Origin: Companilactobacillus kimchiensis
GTDB lineage: Bacteria > Bacillota > Bacilli > Lactobacillales > Lactobacillaceae
Length of the DNA stretch: 64,000 nt
Direction: 5' to 3'
Assembly: GCF_001438805.1 (NCBI RefSeq)
Contig: NZ_JQCF01000010.1
Span: forward strand, 21,024 to 85,023
Shown: positions 17,997 to 26,545 of the stretch, piece after piece
Position numbering within the stretch: position 1 is the stretch's first letter
How the letters are laid out: each line of letters begins with the position of its first letter
The notes under the pieces: model-generated
The model's database searches: none
What the model was told of the DNA's origin: nothing
Seen by the model: the letters and a program-made list of their open reading frames with translations, nothing else
Made by a program: the position numbers and the translations under genes

Positions 17997-18707
17997 CTAG
18001 ACCCGGCTTAATTGACTTTTAATCGATATTTTATCAAAAATAAAAAATCCCATAACCAAATACACAAACGTACAAGTCCCTTCAAATATCCCAAAAGCGA
18101 CTGTTGTATAAGGTACATTGTAAAGTCCATAGATCAACTGAAAGGGATTAAAAACAGTTAAGAAATAATTCCAAGTCCTCTGTGGTCGGATGCCTAATAG
18201 GAAAATACCAATTAGCAGAAACAAATTAATTATCACAGTAAAGGTATTCTGTTTGACTTTTAAAATCAATAAACCTGACAGCATAGCGGCACATAAGAAA
18301 ACTGCTAGAAACGACACTAGAAAACTATACAAAAAAGTCCATGGTGAAACTGGCGTAATAAATATCGTGACGACTAAATTAAATAGTAGAATTTCTACTT
18401 GAATAATCAATAACTGAACTAAAAAAGACGACATAACGACTGAAAATCGTGAACCGGCTAAATATGACAGTGTTTTTAGGAAGCCATTCTCACGTAATTG
18501 AATAACATTCATTAAAAAACCATTCAAAATCGTAGTAACTACAATGTAGGCCCAATAGAGATATAACACTTCATTGTCTCGAAAACTGGGTCCCTTATTA
18601 ATAAAGACCATAATAATTGGAATAATCAGTGTGTAAAAGAAAACCATTTTTTCTTTTAAAGCAATTTTCAATTGTAATTTGAACATTGCCATATCATTTT
18701 CAAGCAT
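17997..18707 (-). CDS. ABC-2 type transporter permease
   Basis: This is a 236-residue membrane protein with about six helices, an early KMVFFYTLIIPIIMVF segment and no substrate-binding part, as in ABC-2 type exporters. It starts at an ATG at 18707 after AGGGGATGAG. It is the first gene of the two-gene operon with the ATPase. The exported compound is unknown. Confidence 0.75.
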   Translation of the reverse strand: MLENDMAMFKLQLKIALKEKMVFFYTLIIPIIMVFINKGPSFRDNEVLYLYWAYIVVTTILNGFLMNVIQLRENGFLKTLSYLAGSRFSVVMSSFLVQLLIIQVEILLFNLVVTIFITPVSPWTFLYSFLVSFLAVFLCAAMLSGLLILKVKQNTFTVIINLFLLIGIFLLGIRPQRTWNYFLTVFNPFQLIYGLYNVPYTTVAFGIFEGTCTFVYLVMGFFIFDKISIKSQLSRV

Positions 18708-18826
18708 AAAAACTCATCCCCTATAACGATTAAATATTTACTAATAAAATTAATATAGTTTAATGTTGTTGTCAATCGCCAGACTGATATATTTCAAAAT
18801 GTCTAGTTTGAATAATTAAACACAAA

Positions 18827-18855
18827 AAAACAGATACATTTTTCGTATCTGTTTT
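18827..18855 (-). terminator. Terminator of the OYE-type oxidoreductase gene
   Basis: AAAACAGATAC (18827-18837) and GTATCTGTTTT (18845-18855) pair perfectly around a 7-base loop, just after the minus-strand gene. Confidence 0.85.
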
Positions 18856-18867
18856 ATTTTTAAATAT

Positions 18868-20058
18868 TTATTTGCCACCGCCAAAAATATGGTCTAAGGT
18901 ATTGTTAAATTTCTGACGATCATTTACGGTATGTGGCTCACTACTCAATTGTAGTCCATCATGGAATGATCCCATCAGAAAGTCCCAGAATGTACCCATT
19001 AGGCCTAACTCTTCACGATCAGCTGGCGAAATGGTATAACGAATCTCTTTCTCATCACCGGCCATAACTTTTTGAACCCAATGTGGTTCTCGTAAGCTTT
19101 CACGCCCGATAGCAGCAAAATCGATTCCCTCATCAAGAACCTTTTCAGCATCTTTAGGTGTTTGAATATCCCCTACAACGATCAATGGCAAATCGCCAAG
19201 ATGTTGTTTGATAGTTACATTTAATGGCGTTTCGACAGTCTTATCATTGAGTGACTTTCTCCAGACGCTCCCCATGGAAACATGTAGATAATCAATTGAC
19301 TTAGTCTTTAAAACATCGATCAATTTCAAAGTATCATCAAAGCGGATACCTGGAGTTTCAATTTCCTCAGGTGAGCTCCGATATCCCATCAAGAAAGGTC
19401 GATCCGCATACTTATCGATGGCATCCTGCACTTCATCAATAACTGCCAATGGGAAAGCCATTCTCTTTTCAACTGAACCACCCCACTTATCGGTTCGACA
19501 ATTAGAATGTGGTGAGAAAAATTGTTGAATCAAGTAGGTATTAGCTCCATGGATCTCAACTCCATCAAATCCTGCTTCAATTGCTCGTCTAGTGGCTTGA
19601 CCAAAATCTTTGATTGTCTGTTCGATTTCAGCCTCACTTAATTCACGTGGAGTTTCCGAATTATTACGAGTTGCTTTTACCGCACTAGCACTAACTGGTT
19701 GTTGTCCTCGCAAAATAGCCGTTGAAGACATCCGACCAGCACTAAAGATTTGTAAAATAGCCTTTGTACCATTTTGATGCATAGCTGAGGCCAACTTGGT
19801 TAACCCAGGAATAAATTTGTCGCTAGCAACACTTAACTCACCCTCAAATCCCTTACCTAAATCATTAACATTAGAAGTTGCGGTAATAAACAAACCAGCA
19901 CCACCACTGTGAATTTGATAATAACGCAATTCGTCAGCTGTAACTTCACCATTTGAAAAACTCATTTCCTCTGTCATTGGTGGAATCACAACCCGATTTT
20001 TCACGGTAATACCTTTTTTCTCAAAAGTATAAGGTTCCAAAAATTTATAATCTGTCAT
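18868..20058 (-). CDS. NADH:flavin oxidoreductase, Old Yellow Enzyme family
   Basis: This is a 396-residue TIM-barrel FMN enzyme. Family marks include VKNRVVIPPMTEEMS near the N-terminus, the active-site region DGVEIHGANTYLIQQFFSPH, then NCRTDKWGGS and the phosphate-binding DFAAIGRESLREP. It should reduce the C=C bond of enones or similar compounds. I use the ATG at 20058, eight bases after AGGA; a GTG one codon earlier is less likely. The gene appears to be transcribed alone. Confidence 0.85.
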   Translation of the reverse strand: MTDYKFLEPYTFEKKGITVKNRVVIPPMTEEMSFSNGEVTADELRYYQIHSGGAGLFITATSNVNDLGKGFEGELSVASDKFIPGLTKLASAMHQNGTKAILQIFSAGRMSSTAILRGQQPVSASAVKATRNNSETPRELSEAEIEQTIKDFGQATRRAIEAGFDGVEIHGANTYLIQQFFSPHSNCRTDKWGGSVEKRMAFPLAVIDEVQDAIDKYADRPFLMGYRSSPEEIETPGIRFDDTLKLIDVLKTKSIDYLHVSMGSVWRKSLNDKTVETPLNVTIKQHLGDLPLIVVGDIQTPKDAEKVLDEGIDFAAIGRESLREPHWVQKVMAGDEKEIRYTISPADREELGLMGTFWDFLMGSFHDGLQLSSEPHTVNDRQKFNNTLDHIFGGGK

Positions 20059-20131
20059 CACAAAATCCTCGCTTTCTAATTCAGATTATCACAACGACTA
20101 CATTTGTAAATTATTATCACTTATAGTTATA

Positions 20132-20620
20132 TTATCCAATAATTTTTTCCATATTATACCAAATTTCATTGCCATGAATTGAATCCGAGATACCTATATT
20201 TTGATAGCCATTTTTTTCGTAGAATGGTACCCGATCTAATAAACAAGTTAAAGCAATACTCGTTCGTTTTAACTGTCGCGCTTGCTTTTCAAATTGTTGT
20301 AAAAGTTTACTCCCGATACCTTGACCACGAAATCTGGGACTGATAGCAATCGTTAGAATCATTTGATGACCACCAGATTCTCGATTGCTTGAGATATTTT
20401 CATACATTTCATCACTAACAAATCGGTCGTTTACTGCCGGTCCACAGACAAAACCCAAAATATTTCCAGCATCATCTTTAGCGACAATAAAATTACTCCC
20501 TAAATTTAAAATTCTATCTTGATAACTAGCACGACTACCCGCCTCAGCAGCATTAAACCCAGCTTGTTCAATTGCCATAATGGCGTCTAAATCATTTAAT
20601 GTAACTCTTTCAAATTCCAT
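20132..20620 (-). CDS. GNAT family N-acetyltransferase
   Basis: This is a 162-residue acetyltransferase with the acetyl-CoA-binding pattern LTIAISPRFRGQGIGSKLL (Q/R-x-x-G-x-G/A). The C-terminal LLDRVPFYEKNGYQNIG is typical of the arylalkylamine/ribosomal GNAT group. The acceptor is unknown. It is upstream of the flavin oxidoreductase in the same direction, about 75 bases away. Confidence 0.8.
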   Translation of the reverse strand: MEFERVTLNDLDAIMAIEQAGFNAAEAGSRASYQDRILNLGSNFIVAKDDAGNILGFVCGPAVNDRFVSDEMYENISSNRESGGHQMILTIAISPRFRGQGIGSKLLQQFEKQARQLKRTSIALTCLLDRVPFYEKNGYQNIGISDSIHGNEIWYNMEKIIG

Positions 20621-20864
20621 AAAATATACCTCTCTATTTCTAATATCATACCAAGCTATATTTTTAACGTTAAATAAATTTCCTCAATAAAACTACTTAA
20701 CGAAACAAATTTAACTATCATTCAGATTGAAAAATCCCTGGTAATAATGAGTTTTAACAATATTTATAATTTATTCGAAAAAAATCCAAAAAATAATTAG
20801 TGCATTTTCAATAAAAATCGGCTATGATATTGAAAGCAAAAATTTTAGAGCCGGGGATAAGCCT

Positions 20865-21176
20865 ATGAATTACTTATTACTTTTAGTATCAATCGGTTTT
20901 GAAGTCTTAGGAACTTCACTCTTAAAGAAAACAGACGGTTTCACCAACTTGTGGCCTACTATTGGCACATTAGCTTCATATTTTATTTGTCTGTTTGTTC
21001 TTTCACACGTTTTGAAAAGACTACCTTTAAGTTTAACTTACGCTACTTGGGGTAGCATTGGATTGATACTCGTAACTATTGCAGGAATAGTTTTTTACCA
21101 CGAATCAGTTTCATTAGCATCAATTGCGGGACTCGTTCTAGTAGTCTCAGGCACTGTTTTGATCAATGTCTTTTAA
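20865..21176 (+). CDS. Small multidrug resistance (SMR) protein, EmrE/QacE-like
   Basis: This is a 103-residue membrane protein with four helices. The proton/drug-coupling Glu is E13 in FEVLGTSLLKKTDGF, and helix 3 has TYATWGSIG, like the YAxW motif of EmrE. It should export lipophilic cations in exchange for protons as a dimer. The sequence fits the Qac branch better than the guanidinium (Gdx) branch. The upstream 244 bases hold a plausible promoter (TTTTCA-N17-TATTGA) and no riboswitch that I recognise. Confidence 0.85.
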   Translation: MNYLLLLVSIGFEVLGTSLLKKTDGFTNLWPTIGTLASYFICLFVLSHVLKRLPLSLTYATWGSIGLILVTIAGIVFYHESVSLASIAGLVLVVSGTVLINVF

Positions 21177-21190
21177 TTCAAATTATTAAA

Positions 21191-21228
21191 AAATGAAGTG
21201 TGATTATAAAATCACACTTCATTTTTTT
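21191..21228. terminator. Bidirectional terminator between SMR and the WxL operon
   Basis: A perfect 15-base-pair stem (21191-21205 with 21210-21224) carries A and T runs on both sides between converging genes. Confidence 0.9.
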
Positions 21229-22270
21229 ATCTCTTATTCTTTCTGTAGATCAAAATTACACTGCCAGCAATCACAATCAAAATTGCAATACTACCAAGAA
21301 TGATCCAGATATCCTTGGAGCGATTTGGAACCGTCTTATTGAGTTTAGCATTTTGTTCGCTAGTAACTGTAAAGTTCCGTTTCAAATTCCAAGAATTTTT
21401 ATTATTGTTAGCTTTCACACTAAGATCCATCGTATAAGTTCCGGGTTTTAAACGTTTGTTCTTATTAGCACCAGTGACAGAATTAACATCCACAGGATAA
21501 TCGAAATCACTATTTGGAGCCATAGACATTTTTGCCTTATCAGCCTTCAAAATAATCTTAGGACTATCCTTGGGGGTAACTTTTGCATCAACCGTAACAT
21601 TTTTTTCAATTGTTGGTACATCGTTATCCATTTCAGCATCAACATAAACTTGACCACTCTTAACTGCTTGAAAAGCTTTGACCAATTTAAGATCAGGCTT
21701 AATCGTAGCTGTATTTTGTTGTAATTGTAAGCCTAATACATAATTATATTTATTTTTTAAGGAAACGCCCTTTGGTAACTTACTATCATTAGCAACCTGA
21801 TCATTTTCTTCAACAAATATACCGCCTAATAATTCGCCAGTAAATTCACTCTTAGGGGCTGTCAGATCAATGGCAACTTCCTTCGAGGATCTAGCATCAA
21901 CGGCAACTGTCTGCGGATAAGTTGCTAATTTTTCAATATTATCTTGTAAATCACTATCTGGTGCAATGTTATGTAAATTATAATCAATCACCCCATTAAC
22001 ATCGGTTGTCGCACGATTGACTAAAACCTTATACGTATGATTATTAATATCATCATTATTAATTTTAAATTTAATTGTCTCCTTTTGACCAGGAGTTACT
22101 TTCAAATCATAATAACTAATATTTTTATCGATCTGATTACTAGCTGGTTCAGGTGTAATACTGTAATTCACTGGTGTTGCTGCTGCAGCGTTGACGGTAT
22201 TTTCAGTAACCATAAAAGTTAGTAAAAAGCTTGTACAGAACATTAGAAAAATCAGTAGATTCTTTTTCAA
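21227..22270 (-). CDS. WxL-associated cell-surface protein (DUF916/DUF3324)
   Basis: This is a 347-residue exported and membrane-anchored protein: signal peptide (KKNLLIFLMFCTSFLLTFMV), DUF916 domain (about 35-155), DUF3324 domain (160-300), one C-terminal helix (WIILGSIAILIVIAGSVILI) and a basic RKNKR tail. I place the start at a TTG at 22270, seven bases after GGGGAGG; an ATG at 22303 is in frame but poorly spaced from its GAGGAGG. Proteins of this type bind peptidoglycan and hold WxL proteins at the wall. It follows the WxL gene by 64 bases. Confidence 0.85.
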   Translation of the reverse strand: MKKNLLIFLMFCTSFLLTFMVTENTVNAAAATPVNYSITPEPASNQIDKNISYYDLKVTPGQKETIKFKINNDDINNHTYKVLVNRATTDVNGVIDYNLHNIAPDSDLQDNIEKLATYPQTVAVDARSSKEVAIDLTAPKSEFTGELLGGIFVEENDQVANDSKLPKGVSLKNKYNYVLGLQLQQNTATIKPDLKLVKAFQAVKSGQVYVDAEMDNDVPTIEKNVTVDAKVTPKDSPKIILKADKAKMSMAPNSDFDYPVDVNSVTGANKNKRLKPGTYTMDLSVKANNNKNSWNLKRNFTVTSEQNAKLNKTVPNRSKDIWIILGSIAILIVIAGSVILIYRKNKR

Positions 22271-22334
22271 AACATTACCTCCCCGAAAAAAAAGAAGTGG
22301 CATATTTAATTAATATACCCCTCCTCAATTAATT

Positions 22335-22931
22335 TTAAGCTGGTGCGTTAGCTAAAGTCCAAGTCAATGTTGAACTATAAGAGCCTCCAATATTACCAGC
22401 TGGTACTGCAAGTGAAGCGTCGGTTGGTTCATATGAAGCGGTGAAAGAACCAACACCTGCACCAGCAGCTGCGTTCAAAACAGTTACAGGAGCACTAGAA
22501 ATTGGTGTTGTACCAGTAAATGTAGGTAATGTTGAAACGTTATCCGCATCATCGGCTTTAACTGGAGTTGTTGAACTGTCTGCTACTGACAATTGAGCAT
22601 TCTTCAAAGTAGCACCACCCGTTCCAGCAGTAAATGGTGAATCAGCTACTGAAACCGACCAACCAGTTGGTTCACCAGGGTTAGCAACTTGCAAACCACC
22701 TGTAATGGCAGTTGATTTGTAAGTAATATCGTCGGCACTTGAATCTACGGTACCAAATGCAATCCCAGGTTCACTCTTAAGCATTACTGGTTGTGGCGTA
22801 ATAGTCGCCGTGGCACTTGTAGTTGGCGGTGTCGTCGTAGCAGCCTTAGCCTCAAGTCCACCAGCCCCAATCGAGCCAATTCCTAAAATTGCTGCACCTA
22901 TTAACAAACTATTCTTTAACATTTTTTTCAT
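22335..22931 (-). CDS. WxL domain surface protein
   Basis: This is a 198-residue secreted protein with a signal peptide ending near EAKA-A and a threonine-rich stretch after it. The C-terminal WxL domain ends with LTWTLANAPA, the second WxL motif; the first reads GWSVSV, so Leu is replaced by Val. Such proteins attach non-covalently to peptidoglycan. It is first in a two-gene operon with the DUF916 anchor, a minimal form of the larger WxL clusters of lactobacilli. Confidence 0.9.
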   Translation of the reverse strand: MKKMLKNSLLIGAAILGIGSIGAGGLEAKAATTTPPTTSATATITPQPVMLKSEPGIAFGTVDSSADDITYKSTAITGGLQVANPGEPTGWSVSVADSPFTAGTGGATLKNAQLSVADSSTTPVKADDADNVSTLPTFTGTTPISSAPVTVLNAAAGAGVGSFTASYEPTDASLAVPAGNIGGSYSSTLTWTLANAPA

Positions 22932-23042
22932 TATATTTCCCCTCCATATCCGATAAATTATCGATATGAATTAGGACCAATCTACAAGATAGCCTTTTGG
23001 TCTAGGATCCAAGGGAATGACACTCTCATACCATCTTTATTA

Positions 23043-23098
23043 ATGGAGATTTCTTTATCTCCACATTCAGTTATATAATCATTCTAGATACCAAGCAA
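23043..23098 (-). promoter_or_regulatory. Promoter of the WxL operon and a hairpin at the transcript's 5' end
   Basis: On the minus strand -35 TTGCTT (23093-23098) and -10 TATAAC (23070-23075) are 17 bases apart. The transcript would begin near 23063 and open directly with the hairpin GGAGAT-loop-ATCTCC (23044-23063). About 130 bases of leader follow, holding two further inverted repeats, TTGGTCC-type (near 22972-23010) and CGATAA/TTATCG (22951-22963). Confidence 0.5.
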
Positions 23099-23178
23099 TC
23101 ATAAGCACCGCATATTTCTGATTTTATACAGAAAGTAAATTATAATAAATATAACAATAATCGAAGAGGACTAAATCA

Positions 23179-23934
23179 ATGGATGAACCGAATTTAACCA
23201 ATAATTTAATGATCAATATTGCTAATATCATTTGGAGTTTTGATGCTACTAATAAAAAGGTTTTAATTCTATTGGTTAAAAATTCTCTAGGCGTTGATGC
23301 TGACAAATGGGGTTTACCCACAACATTATTAAGAACCAATGAAAATGCTGAAGAGGCATCTCTTCGTTTAATTCGTGAAAAAATCGGTATTAAGTTACCT
23401 GATTTTTATACTGAACAGTTAGCTACTTTCAGTAATGTTAATCGAATTATCGATCATCGGGAAATCGCCTTAACATATATGACCTATTTGCCGCATCCAT
23501 CAAAATTAACTGCAGGTTATGGGGCCAAAGATGCTGAATGGTTCAAAGTTGACTATTTACCTGACCAATACCTGTTAAGTCATCATGACTTAGCTTTCAA
23601 AACTTTAAGCACTAAAATATCGGAAAAAGAATTTTATAAAAATATTCAAGAATATCATGATACCAACCAATTGGCCGCTGATCACTCCTTAATATTACGT
23701 TTAGCTTTTCAAAGAATTACGAATCGGTTAGATTATTTACCAACTATTTTACTAATTTTGGGTACCAGTTTTACTCTCAAAACAGCTCGAGAAGTCTATG
23801 CTACCTTTTGGAAAGAATCGGCTAAAAGCATTGATAACTCAAACTTTCGCAAAACTCATGCCCATCTTTTTACTGAAGTTGGTTTGGAACACGGTAAGAG
23901 TGGCCGTCCAGCCAGACTATATAAACTAGCCTGA
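23179..23934 (+). CDS. nrtR: NrtR-type regulator (Nudix-like domain plus winged helix)
   Basis: This is a 251-residue protein with an N-terminal Nudix-like domain (about 10-145) and a C-terminal winged helix (155-251). The Nudix box is degenerate: EEASLRLIREKIGI has Leu and Lys where hydrolases keep metal-binding Glu, which fits a sensor rather than an enzyme. This is the NrtR design, a repressor of NAD-related genes that senses ADP-ribose. The next gene is a NiaP-like niacin transporter, which supports the assignment. It starts at an ATG at 23179 after GAGG. Confidence 0.75.
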   Translation: MDEPNLTNNLMINIANIIWSFDATNKKVLILLVKNSLGVDADKWGLPTTLLRTNENAEEASLRLIREKIGIKLPDFYTEQLATFSNVNRIIDHREIALTYMTYLPHPSKLTAGYGAKDAEWFKVDYLPDQYLLSHHDLAFKTLSTKISEKEFYKNIQEYHDTNQLAADHSLILRLAFQRITNRLDYLPTILLILGTSFTLKTAREVYATFWKESAKSIDNSNFRKTHAHLFTEVGLEHGKSGRPARLYKLA

Positions 23935-23950
23935 TTACTTGACCCAAAAT

Positions 23951-23974
23951 AAGACTAATGCTAGTCTTGTTTTA
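23951..23974 (+). terminator. Possible terminator of nrtR
   Basis: AAGACTA (23951-23957) pairs with TAGTCTT (23962-23968), followed by GTTTT. The stem is short and the T run is weak, so it may terminate only partly. Confidence 0.45.
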
Positions 23975-23980
23975 CACTAT

Positions 23981-24002
23981 TTAAGGTATTTCTTACCTTT
24001 AA
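23981..24002 (+). promoter_or_regulatory. Candidate NrtR operator before niaP
   Basis: The inverted repeat TTAAGGTA-TTTCT-TACCTTTAA lies about 50 bases before the niaP start and overlaps the region where the -35 box of its TATAAT promoter should be. The position fits a repressor site. The sequence has not been matched to a known NrtR consensus. Confidence 0.4.
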
Positions 24003-24048
24003 TAAAAATAGTTATGTTTTTATATAATTCTGGGAGGTATTTATTGTT

Positions 24049-25236
24049 TTGAATACAGAAGTAAAGGATAAAAGTGGTCTGAAACTATTAATGGTCATCG
24101 GAACCGCTTGGTTATTTGATGCGGCTGATGTAGCACTATTATCATTCATCATGCCACTACTTAAGAAAGAATGGACTCTAACCGATGGTCAGATTGGATT
24201 GGTTAGCTCGATCACTACTGTCGGAATGATGATTGGGGCCGTTCTTTTCGGATATTTAGCTGATCGTTTTGGCAAAAAGAATATTATTATCATTACATTA
24301 TTATTATTTTCTATTAGTAACCTAGCTTTAGCTTTGACAACTAACCTTTCTCAATTTTTATTAGTCCGATTCATCACTGGAATTGGTTTGGGCGGTGAAT
24401 TACCCGTAGCCACAACCATTATTGCTGATTCATTTTCTGGACACAAACGCTCTAGAATGTTAATTCTTGTTGATAGTTTTTGGGCCATCGGTTGGATCAT
24501 TGCATCCCTACTAGCCTTCCTCTTTATGCCCGTCTATGGCTGGCGTCCAACCGTTATCATTACTTCAATTATGGCCTTATACACTTTGGTTATTCGTCGT
24601 CATTTACCAGAACAAACTAATATTAAGAATGAAAAATTAAACTTAAAATCGACCCTCAAGCAAATTTGGTCATCTGATTTTCGTCGGGCAACCTTTTGTT
24701 TAAGTATTCTCTGGTTTGTCATCATGTTTTCTTATTATGGAATGTTTCTTTGGCTCCCAAGTGTCTTGATCAAACGTGGCTTCTCAGTCGTACATAGCTT
24801 TGGTTACACGCTACTGATGAGTGTGGCACAATTACCAGGCTATTTCTTAGCTGCCTATCTGATGGGGAAAATTAGTCGTAAGAAGGTACTAGGAATCTAT
24901 CTTATTGGCACAATTATCGGAGCCTTCCTATTTGGAACCGCCCAAACTGTTTGGTTAGTCGTTCTTAGCAGTTGTATATTATCATTCTTCACCTTAGGGG
25001 CCTGGGGTATTATGATTGCTTTAACTCCAACTCAATATCCTATTGAAATTCGTGGTGTAGGAATTGGATTCACTCAATCAATTGGTCGCATCGGTGCTAC
25101 TATTGGACCTTACTTGATTGGTTTTTCTTTGGGAAAAGGTATCAACGTCGCAACTATCTTTTCTTATTTTGTCATAGCTCTCATTATTGGTATCCTTGTT
25201 TTAACCTTTGGAATGGTCGATCGTGACCAACAATGA
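24049..25236 (+). CDS. niaP: NiaP-like niacin transporter (MFS)
   Basis: This is a 395-residue, 12-helix major facilitator protein. It carries the NiaP-like stretches FDAADVALLSFIMPLL, RFITGIGLGGELPVA and VDSFWAIGW and should import nicotinate/nicotinamide. The start is a TTG at 24049, after GGGAGG; an earlier TTG leads at once to a stop. It follows an NrtR-type regulator, and such regulators control NAD salvage genes, so the pair makes functional sense. A related aromatic-acid or sugar-acid transporter cannot be excluded. Confidence 0.7.
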   Translation: MNTEVKDKSGLKLLMVIGTAWLFDAADVALLSFIMPLLKKEWTLTDGQIGLVSSITTVGMMIGAVLFGYLADRFGKKNIIIITLLLFSISNLALALTTNLSQFLLVRFITGIGLGGELPVATTIIADSFSGHKRSRMLILVDSFWAIGWIIASLLAFLFMPVYGWRPTVIITSIMALYTLVIRRHLPEQTNIKNEKLNLKSTLKQIWSSDFRRATFCLSILWFVIMFSYYGMFLWLPSVLIKRGFSVVHSFGYTLLMSVAQLPGYFLAAYLMGKISRKKVLGIYLIGTIIGAFLFGTAQTVWLVVLSSCILSFFTLGAWGIMIALTPTQYPIEIRGVGIGFTQSIGRIGATIGPYLIGFSLGKGINVATIFSYFVIALIIGILVLTFGMVDRDQQ

Positions 25237-25255
25237 TTTTTTCGTTTGAATAATA

Positions 25256-25300
25256 AAATGGCCTCAATTCAAATTACGAATTGAGGCCATTTATTTTATT
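25256..25300. terminator. Bidirectional terminator between niaP and the MarR operon
   Basis: Fifteen-base arms (25256/58-25270 and 25278-25292) pair perfectly around a 7-base loop, with T-rich sequence on both sides. Confidence 0.9.
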
Positions 25301-25307
25301 TTAATTT

Positions 25308-26021
25308 TTATAAACTAGCTGTTTCTGAATGATCCTTTGTCAAAAGTTCAATTCGTCCATCAACCTTAAAATATTTTTCAATTAAATCTTTCAACTCAAC
25401 AATCGCCTCACTGGCACGTTTGGCCTGCTTTTCATTGATTGCTTCAATAACTAAAACTGAATCAGTAGTATCCTCTGTCAACATAGTTCTTTGAGCCTCA
25501 CGCCAATTAAGACAACGGCAAATGGCACCAGCTTGGTCATAGTAAATGATTTCTCCTGGTAAAGCCGGAGCGTCTTCTGTAGCCCCTAATGGTTTAAAAC
25601 CTTCGCCACCTTGAGCTTCTCCCAAATGGAGATCACCATCAAAAGCATTAATATTTTCACCACCACAGGGAACACCATATTTCAAAGAAATACTATTATA
25701 AATATCCACTAAAGGATTGATTGGTGAAAATTCACGTCCTTGGCTAACTCGTTTCAATAAGGCTTCAATGGAACAACGAACACCCTTTTTGGTTTTAAAT
25801 TGTCTAAAGGCCTCACGCCATTCATCAACAACTTCATTATCTTTAAATGATTCATTAGAAATAAATTTTTCTGACTCTTTAGCTGAATCGCTTAACAACT
25901 TAGCAAAGTAAGGATCATCTTTTTCATCAACATGATTGTCAATACCATGAATTACTAATGTACTGATTTGTGCTTCAGGGAACAATTCCCAGAACTTATT
26001 ATCTACTATTACTTTTGTCAA
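25308..26021 (-). CDS. B3/B4 tRNA-binding domain protein (copy 1)
   Basis: This is a 237-residue protein made of a single B3/B4 domain, the fold that edits mischarged tRNA in the beta subunit of phenylalanyl-tRNA synthetase. Stretches such as EWREAFRQFKTKKGVR, NPLVDIYNSISLKYG and ALPGEIIYYD are typical. The start is a TTG at 26021, five bases after the paiA stop, with GAGGTAG inside the paiA end, so it is the third gene of the marR-paiA operon. Free-standing B3/B4 proteins are thought to act as trans-editing or amino-acid-handling proteins, but the substrate is unknown. A paralogue lies at 32.4 kb. Confidence 0.85.
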   Translation of the reverse strand: MTKVIVDNKFWELFPEAQISTLVIHGIDNHVDEKDDPYFAKLLSDSAKESEKFISNESFKDNEVVDEWREAFRQFKTKKGVRCSIEALLKRVSQGREFSPINPLVDIYNSISLKYGVPCGGENINAFDGDLHLGEAQGGEGFKPLGATEDAPALPGEIIYYDQAGAICRCLNWREAQRTMLTEDTTDSVLVIEAINEKQAKRASEAIVELKDLIEKYFKVDGRIELLTKDHSETASL

Positions 26022-26026
26022 AATTA

Positions 26027-26545
26027 CTACCTCAAATCCTTCTTTAAAATATAATCCGTTTGAACTGAATCACCCATTACAAATTTATGTTCACTATATC
26101 GTTCAAATCCCATTTGACGATAAAATTTTTGAGCTGGGAAATTTTTTTCCCAAACTCCTAGCCAAACTCGTTTTTTTTGTAATGCTTGAGCTCGATCCAA
26201 ACCTAACTCCAATAACTTTTTACCTAATCCCAAACGTTTAAAAGGTTTTCTAATATAAATTCTTTGAATTTCCAAAAAATCGTCTGCCATTAATTCACTC
26301 TGAGCATCCAGAATATTAACCTTCAAATAGCCTGCTAGTTGCTCGTCCAAATACATAAAATAAAATTCTGAATTAACATTAAGCATTTCAGTTTTAAGAA
26401 CTGTCAGATCATAGGCCGAGTCGATATATGCTTTTGTATTTGCTGGCGTATTAAACTCTCCAAAAGTATCAGTGTATGTTTCAATACTGATTGCTTGTAA
26501 AGTTGCTAAATCCTGCAATGTACATCTTCTTATTTGAAATGCCAT
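26027..26545 (-). CDS. paiA: PaiA-like spermidine/spermine N-acetyltransferase
   Basis: This is a 172-residue GNAT enzyme that resembles Bacillus subtilis PaiA throughout, as in LQAISIETYTDTFGEFNTPAN, GYLKVNILDAQSE, LEIQRIYI and VWLGVWEKN. PaiA acetylates polyamines. The ATG shares one base with the stop of the upstream marR gene (TAATG), so translation is coupled. In lactobacilli such a unit would protect against excess polyamines. Confidence 0.8.
   Translation of the reverse strand: MAFQIRRCTLQDLATLQAISIETYTDTFGEFNTPANTKAYIDSAYDLTVLKTEMLNVNSEFYFMYLDEQLAGYLKVNILDAQSELMADDFLEIQRIYIRKPFKRLGLGKKLLELGLDRAQALQKKRVWLGVWEKNFPAQKFYRQMGFERYSEHKFVMGDSVQTDYILKKDLR

Noticed and set aside
20621..20864. 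Guanidine riboswitch before the SMR gene
   Set aside because: I saw no ykkC-type or ACGR/GGRC mini-ykkC pattern, and the protein fits the Qac branch rather than the guanidinium branch.
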